Of a stretch of DNA of 9,043 nucleotides, positions 1-6,700 are shown piece by piece. The DNA comes from UBA11346 sp038318565 (GTDB lineage: Bacteria > Planctomycetota > UBA11346). Under the pieces are notes generated by a model. It was not told the DNA's origin and ran no database searches. It saw nothing but the letters and a program-made list of their open reading frames with translations. Numbering within the stretch: the first letter of the stretch is position 1; each line of letters starts with the position of its first letter. The stretch covers positions 1 through 9,043 of the forward strand of contig JBBQCI010000115.1 in NCBI GenBank assembly GCA_038318565.1, written 5' to 3'. A program made the position numbers and the translations under genes.

Positions 1-782
1 ACTTCTGCGCGCGCCAGCGAGGCAGCATCATACCACGAGCCACCGCGCACCTCGGTGCCGCCGGCGGTCCATTCCCAGACATTGCCATGGATGTCGTAGA
101 TGCCTTGGGAGGACGGCGAGCGAGATCCGACCGCGAGCGGACCCCCGGAATCGACCAACCCCGAACCGCCGGTACGGGCGACCACTGTGGTGGCATCGAG
201 CACCGTTTCTCGCACGACCGCCTGGGCGGCGAGCGGACTGCGTGCTGCGGTCGCGCCCCAACTGTAGCCGGTGGAGGTCCCTACGGCGGCCTCCCACTGC
301 GCTGAGGTCGGTGCCGCCAAGCGGACGCGGGTAGCCGGGGTATAACCAGCCAAGACGATGGCTAGCTCATCGTAGGAGATGTTGTAGGCGGGATTGGTGT
401 TCCCATATGCCGTTGTCTGGACGACACTGGTATCAATCGCCAGCCAGGGCTGGGTAAACCCAGGGCCTATACTGGAGATAATTCCCCACTGTGCCTGGGT
501 CACTTCATAGATGCCGACGAACACATTGGCACCAGCGGGCCCGACCCGGCGGAAGACCATCTGGTTGAAGCGATACGCCGGATTGGTCGCGGCGTCAGAC
601 AGGCTGGCCCGATAGGTCACCGTGCCGGTGGATAGTTCGAGTAACGCGTACGGTGCGGTACCTGCTGAAACGCCGTCTGCCAGTTCGCCGCTGGACGAAC
701 CGCTGCCGACCGACGGCGGGGAACACGATTGTAGGAAAAGGGCGGTGACGGCGGCCAGGGCCATCAGATGGAAACGGCTCAT
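1..782 (-). CDS. FGE/SUMF1-like domain lipoprotein, 3' end cut by window edge
   Basis: 260 residues plus two bases of the next codon are visible; the C-terminus lies beyond the left edge. Residues 1-20 form a lipoprotein signal: Met-Ser-Arg, a hydrophobic stretch (HLMALAAVTALFL) and a lipobox-like LQSC with Cys20. Ser at +2 would favour the outer membrane by the E. coli rule. A Ser/Gly-rich linker (21-40) follows. From about residue 45 the landmarks of an FGE-sulfatase (PF03781-type) domain appear in order: FVGIYEVTQAQWG (88-100), NPAYNISYDEL (130-140), RLAAPTSAQWEAAV (154-167), YSWG (173-176), GIYDIHGNVWEWT (227-239) and VRGGSW (245-250). Where true FGE has the second active-site Cys (R-C-A-A-R) this protein has R258-A259-E260, and Ala254 sits at the first Cys position, so sulfatase-activating activity is unlikely. 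The start is the ATG at 782, overlapping the giant gene's stop as ATGA and preceded by a perfect AGGAGG. Probably an envelope protein using the FGE (C-type-lectin-like) fold for binding; function unknown. Confidence 0.9.
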   Translation of the reverse strand, partial: MSRFHLMALAAVTALFLQSCSPPSVGSGSSSGELADGVSAGTAPYALLELSTGTVTYRASLSDAATNPAYRFNQMVFRRVGPAGANVFVGIYEVTQAQWGIISSIGPGFTQPWLAIDTSVVQTTAYGNTNPAYNISYDELAIVLAGYTPATRVRLAAPTSAQWEAAVGTSTGYSWGATAARSPLAAQAVVRETVLDATTVVARTGGSGLVDSGGPLAVGSRSPSSQGIYDIHGNVWEWTAGGTEVRGGSWYDAASLARAE

Positions 783-794
783 CCTGTGCCTCCT
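779..794 (-). promoter_or_regulatory. AGGAGG ribosome binding site and ATGA overlap start of the lipoprotein gene
   Basis: On the minus strand a perfect AGGAGG (794 down to 789) is followed by a six-base spacer and the ATG at 782-780. The stop of the giant gene (TGA, 781-779) shares bases with this ATG as ATGA. The site lies inside the last codons of the giant gene. It fixes the start of the lipoprotein gene and points to translational coupling. The SD is stronger than the one before the giant gene. Confidence 0.9.
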
Positions 795-3700
795 AAGCCA
801 ACTCGGAGCATGATGGGCAGATAGGCTGAGATGCCGGAGGTGGCGTCAGTCACCAGCAGACCGAAGCGGTAGTAGCCGCTTGCTCCCGCTGCTGGTACCG
901 GGTTCCAGTTGGTCAATCCGGTGGTGGGGTTGAAGCCCGTCACTCCTGGATCGTTGATCAACTCATACGACAGGACGGCGCCCGGCAGCGCGTTGACCTG
1001 CGGCAGGTAGTTGAAGATGCCGCCCGTGTTGACCGTCATGCGCGGGGCGTTGCGGAAGGTCAGTCCGGTAGCTCCGCTATTGGTGATCCGCACGGTCACG
1101 GTGTGCTGTCCGATGCGGGCCGGGGTTCGGACGGTAGCAGCGCTGGGGCTGGCGACACGCGGATTGGTTGCGGCGAAGGCCTGATCGGTGGCGCCGATAA
1201 TGAAGGTGTCGAGCACCACATTGTCGCTGGTCAGAGCGGGCAGGAAATTCGGGATGTAGCTATACGTGCCAGCCGCGGCATTGAACACCAGCGTACCAAG
1301 AGCGGGGTTCTGCACCACGCTGAGGGTCATCTGGTTCTGGGCCAGACCTTCGGGATCGGTAGCGGTAATCGAGCCGGTGCGCGTCAGGCCGGGAACGGTG
1401 GCAACGTCTGCGCCGCTGACCACCGGCGCCTCGTTCCAGGGATCCAGGGCGATGGCTTTGGCCACCACCGTGATGCCGCCGCCGGGTGTCCCGTCGGTGA
1501 TGGTCAGGTTGATCGAACGGTTGCCCGGCACGCTGGGCGACACGTCGTTGGACCGATATCCCACCGACTTGATCAGGGCCGCGGTGTTGGCCGGGGTGGC
1601 GCCTGCCAGCAGGGTAAAGCTTACCGCGTTGCTGCCCAGATTGGTCGCTGTAGCAACCGGAATACCTGACACCGACACGGTTCCTGCCAAAACGGTGGCT
1701 GGGGCGATCAGGTCGATCTGATCGTCGCCGGATCCGTTCTGCACCGTGATGTTGAGTGTACCGCCGGTCAGAGCCGACCGTACCGAGGTGACCGTGAGGT
1801 CGCCATCGATCGCTAGGTATGGCCCCGGTTTGATCGACGGCTCCAGATAGCTCAGGGTGTCGCCATCAAAGTTGGCCACCACCGGCGGGCCGTTGCCGGC
1901 GATGCTGAAGCGAATCAGGAATAGCGGCGAAACGTTGCCTTGCGGGTCCTGGCAATCTACTAGCACGGCGTCATTGCCCCCGACTGAGCCGGTGTGGCGG
2001 TAGCGCACGCGGTTATTCTGCACATCGTCCTGGGTGAAGGTTGGTGAGACGGTGGTCTGCACCTGTTCCCACGCACTGCTGCCAGTGTTGAAGCGCTCCA
2101 GCACCCCGACGCTGGGATCCAGGCGCAGCGTCCAGGTCAGCGGACTGGCGGATTCAGGGTCAACCGCGACCACATCAAGTTTGCCGGAAACCGCCGGGTC
2201 GCACAGCAGCACCGACGCTCCCGCCGATGCCAGAGCGTAGGCCGGTGGCGTCGTGTCGCCGACCGTTGCGCCATTGATCTGCACGACCGGAGCACGGTTG
2301 ACGATGACGATGTTTTTGAGCCCTCCGAGGTTCTGTCCCGAGCTGGGGAGGGCCACCGTCGCCACCGTATTGCCGACCGCGTCGGCGTACGCTCCGCTGC
2401 TGAGCAGCGCGATGGCGGTGACATTGAGATCGGCCGCGACCTGGGGCGCCACCACGACATACGTGCCATCAAAGGCAGCCGTGAACACCCCGACCGCGCT
2501 CGCCGGTATGTCAACGGTCACTGAAGGCGCGGTGTTGAGGGTAAGGCGGAGGCCGCCGGTTAGGTTCACCGGTTCGCTGAACACCACCCGCACGGTGACG
2601 CTGTCGCCGCTGACGTATTCGCCATCAGGATCTGGCGAGGTGATGGCAATGACGCTCGGGGTTACACTGTCGCGCACCACCTGGAGCTGGGTCGCGGTCG
2701 TCTGCAGCAGATAGCGCGCATTGACGTCGTTGGGGTCCGGACTGAAGGTCATGAGGCCGGAAACCGCGGCCGCTGGGGCGCTGATCAGCGTGTAGGTGCT
2801 ATTCGGCGCCGTATCCTCGCCAGACAGGGCGATGCTACCCGCCAACACCACGGCACTGCTTCCGGTCACCGAGATCAGGTCGCTCGCACCGCCTATGTTC
2901 ATGTTGAGTGTGCTGTTGGCTGCGGGCGCGAACGATCCCACCGTGAGTACGCCGGCGCCGGCGCCACCCGGACTGACCACGCCGCCGGCCTGCACCGTCA
3001 GCGTGCCGATGGTGCCGGTGCCGGTCAGCGTTCCGCCGGTGGCGATGGTAACGGCGTTGGGCAGCACACCGGCAATGAACAGCTGGCCGTTGGTCACGGT
3101 TGTGGTGCCGGTCAGGTCGTTGATCGCATTGGTCACCACCAGATCGCCATTGCCAGCCTTCACCATGCCAGCAGTGCCGCTGATCCTGCCGGCCAAAGTG
3201 GCGTTGACACCAGCTCCGACGCCGAACACCACTGTACCGCTGCCACCAAGGGTGAGGTTCTGGGCTGGGCCGGTGTCGATGCCGGGCAGGCCTACGATCC
3301 AGCCCGATGCGGTCGTGTCGATGGTGCCGCCAGCGGTGCCGATACGGACAGCCCGGGTGGCTGACGCAAAGCTGGCCTGGGCGCGCAGGGTGCCGCCGTT
3401 CAGCAGCACTTCGTTCCCGGTCGCGCCAAGATTGGCGTTGGCGTTGAGTGCCAACGCACCCGCGGCGACCGTGACCTGGCCGGTGAACGTATTGGCTACG
3501 CCGAGCACAAGCTCGCCGGCGGACAGCTTGCTCAACCCACCCGAGCCGCTGATGACGCCGTTGACGGTCAGCGTGCCGGACACCGAAACAGCAGCCGCGG
3601 CCACCGTTTGGACCAGCGTGATAGCGCCGGTGAGGGTCTGATCGCCGACCGAGGAGATGAGCACGCCGGAGCCTGCAATTCCGGTCCCAGCAAGCTGGAT

Positions 3701-6700
3701 CGGCTCTGCCGTGGAGAAGGATCCCGCCAAGTCGAGCACCGCCCCATCGGCGACCACGGTCGATCCAGCCGTCGTGCCCAGGGCTGCTGAGGAGCGGGCA
3801 CTGAGGGTGCCGGCCGCGGCAATGATGGGCCCGCTGCAGGTGTTCGTTCCACTCAGCGCCAGCGCGCCGGCTGAGGACTTGGTGATCGTACCTATGCCAC
3901 CCAGCACTCCGGTGACTTCGAGCGTGCCAGCCGTGACATCGAAGGAGCCACCGCCTCCATTGACCGTGACGTTGCGGGTAAGCAGTTGGATGTCGGCGCC
4001 AGAACGCAGGGTTCCGCCATCTAGAACGACGCCGGCACCGTTCGTTCCGAGGCTGGCATTGCTGGAGATGGCCGTCGCACCAGCCTGAACCGTGGTGGCG
4101 CCGTGGCTGTTAGTCCCGGTCAGCGACAGGACACCGGTGCCCGTCTTGACCAGCGAGCCGCCACTGACCACCCCGTTCAGGGTGAGGGTCTGGCCCGACG
4201 AAACATTGAACGTTCCACCGCCACTGCCCATGACGAAGGAGCGTGATGAGGCGAATCCGGTTGGAGCGCTGAGCGTCCCGCTGCTGAGGGTGATGCTGTT
4301 GGCTGCGTTGCCCAGGCGGTCATCGGCCGAGGCCACCAAGGTACCACCCGAGACGGTGACTGGATTGCCGAAGGTGTTGATGGCGCCCATGACCAGGGTG
4401 CCCAGACCGGTTTTGGTCAGGCTGGTCGCCAACGTGGCGCTCACCGTTCCGGCAAGGGTGAGCTGGCCATCCGTGCTGACATCGACGACCGGGGTCGAAG
4501 ACCACAGATCGGTCGGCCCCTGCCAGCTGCTGGTGCCGTTGACGCCGAGCGTTCCGCTGAGGAACAAGGTCGGCGCGCTGGCGTAGGTGACGTTGTCGAG
4601 CCGTCCGGTGGCGCCAGGCAACACGAACACCCAGTTGACCACCGATCCGAGGGAACCGCTGGCCCCGAAGGTGAGGGTGCCTTCTTCCGCCCGGACCACG
4701 TTCTTGGTCCAGCTGTTCGCCCCATTGGTGATCGCGAGGGACCCGGCCCCGCGCTTGCACAGGAAGCCAAAGGCGCTGCCGGTGGCGATTTCGCCGGCCC
4801 AGGTCGCGGTGCCCGAGGGCACGACTACGAACAGAGCCGGGTCGGCGGTGTTTACCCCAGTGGTGCCATTGCCGGTGATGGTGAGATTCTGGCCGACTGC
4901 GGTGCTGAAGCCGGGCACGGCCAGCGAGAAAGCACCGAGTATGATCGTGCCGCCGTTGGTCGTCACGCTGATCGGTCGGTCAACGGCCGGCGTGCCCTGC
5001 ACCACCAGGGTTGCGCTCGGGCCGCTGCCGATGGCGGTTGTGGCCACAGCGGCGGAGGTGAGATTGAGGTTGGCACCCAGGCGCAGGCGGCCGGCATCAA
5101 AGCTCAAGGCGCTGGCCGTCGCGCCGAGGGCGACGTTACTGCTCACGACCACGGTTCCGCCGTTGCCCAGGGTAGTTCCACCGCTGTAGTTGTTGACGCC
5201 TCCTAGGGTCAGCGATCCGACCACGTTGCCGACCACGGTCAGCCCGCCAGTGCCGTTCAGGCTGCCACTGAACGCGCTGGTCGTGGCGGCGTGGTTGACC
5301 GTCAGGCCGGCGTTCAGGGTGATCGTGCCGGCACTGCTCAGTGGACCAATCGTCTCGGCCGCCGCGATGGTGAGCAGGGCGCCACTGGCCACTGCCACCG
5401 GGCAGGTGTCGGCGATCGCCTGCGTGCCGCTCACGGTCAGGCTGCCGGCGGTAAGCGATACGCCGCCCGTATTGGTATTGATCCCGGTCCAGAAATTGAC
5501 GCCGCTGGCCGATACGTTAAGGCTACCACTGCCATTCTGGATCGTGCCGCTCCACGTGCTGCCGGCCATGGTCAGCAGGGTGGTGCCGGCCGCCGAGCGG
5601 GTGATTGTGCCCTGACCAGTGAGCGGACTCGCGTTGAAATTGACCCGCAGATCGCAGGTCGCGCCCCCGGAAACGGCCAGCTCGTAAGCGGGCGGACGGC
5701 CGTCAGCGATGAGCAGCCGGAAGATGCCCGCCTCAATCCTGGTTGGGCCATTATCCCAGGCGGGGTCGTACAACGCGGCGGGCGCATTCCAGACCAGCAC
5801 GCCGTCGCCGCGCTTGACCACGGTGCGCGCCCACTGTCCTTGGATGGTGTTGTTGAGGGTCAGGGTGGCACCGCCCGCGACGGTGAAAAAAATGTCATAG
5901 GTCGCGCCAAAATTGCTGCGATCCCACAGATTGATGTCTGTCAGCACGGTGTCATCAAGCGCCGTCACCTGGTTGTTGCTGCCGAAGATGCGCACGAGGC
6001 AGTATTCGTTGATTCCTGGCGCACCGCCGCTGCACGACATCGAGCCCGCTCCGGAGAAGGTCAGCGTGTTGCAGTCCGCGAAGGCGTTGCGGGCCAGGGT
6101 CACCGGGCCAACGATACGCACATCGTCGGTCGAGACAGGGGTGCGGTTCTCGACCCAGGTTGTCGCCGCGAGCCAGTCGCCTCCTGTCGTGGTGCTCAGG
6201 AAGGCTGGCGTAGGCGTCGCGAGGACGATCGGCGTCGCCACGGCGGCATTGCCAGCGGCGTCTATCATCTTCGCTGGGATGGGCGCAAGGGTGTCGGCGG
6301 AAAGGTCTGCCCCCGCCACCGCCACGTTGGTGGCGAGTGAGACGATGCTGTCGAGGCCATTGCCGTCGACCACCGAGGCCACGTTGGTGGCGCCACCAAC
6401 TGCGTTGTTTGCGTAGGTGAAATCACCGATCGCCAACGTGCTGCCGGTCTCGTCGGTCACCGGTTCGGAGAACACCACGGTCAACTGGTTCGAGCCGGTC
6501 GTCGCCTCGACGCGCAGGATGATCGGACCGGCGCCGTCGCTGGCCACGCTGCCAAGCACCTCGGTGGACAAGGCGTTGCCGGCTGCGTCAAGCACGTCGG
6601 CCGCGGTTCCAGGACGCACGTGGCGCACCAATGGCATGGCTCCGGTGTCCGACACGGTCTTCGGAGTTAGTGGAATCCGCAGTTTGCCGGCGACCCAGGT

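Noticed and set aside
3435..3457. Inverted repeat with 8-base arms (GCGTTGGC) and a 7-base loop
   Set aside because: Short, and explained by repetitive Asn-Ala codons (A-L-N-A-N-A-N-L-G) of the PATR unit.
5291..6340. A 349-codon open frame on the plus strand, and many other plus-strand frames across 1100-7900
   Set aside because: They are antisense to the giant gene. GC-rich repetitive sequence produces long open frames, and their products are low-complexity without recognisable domains.
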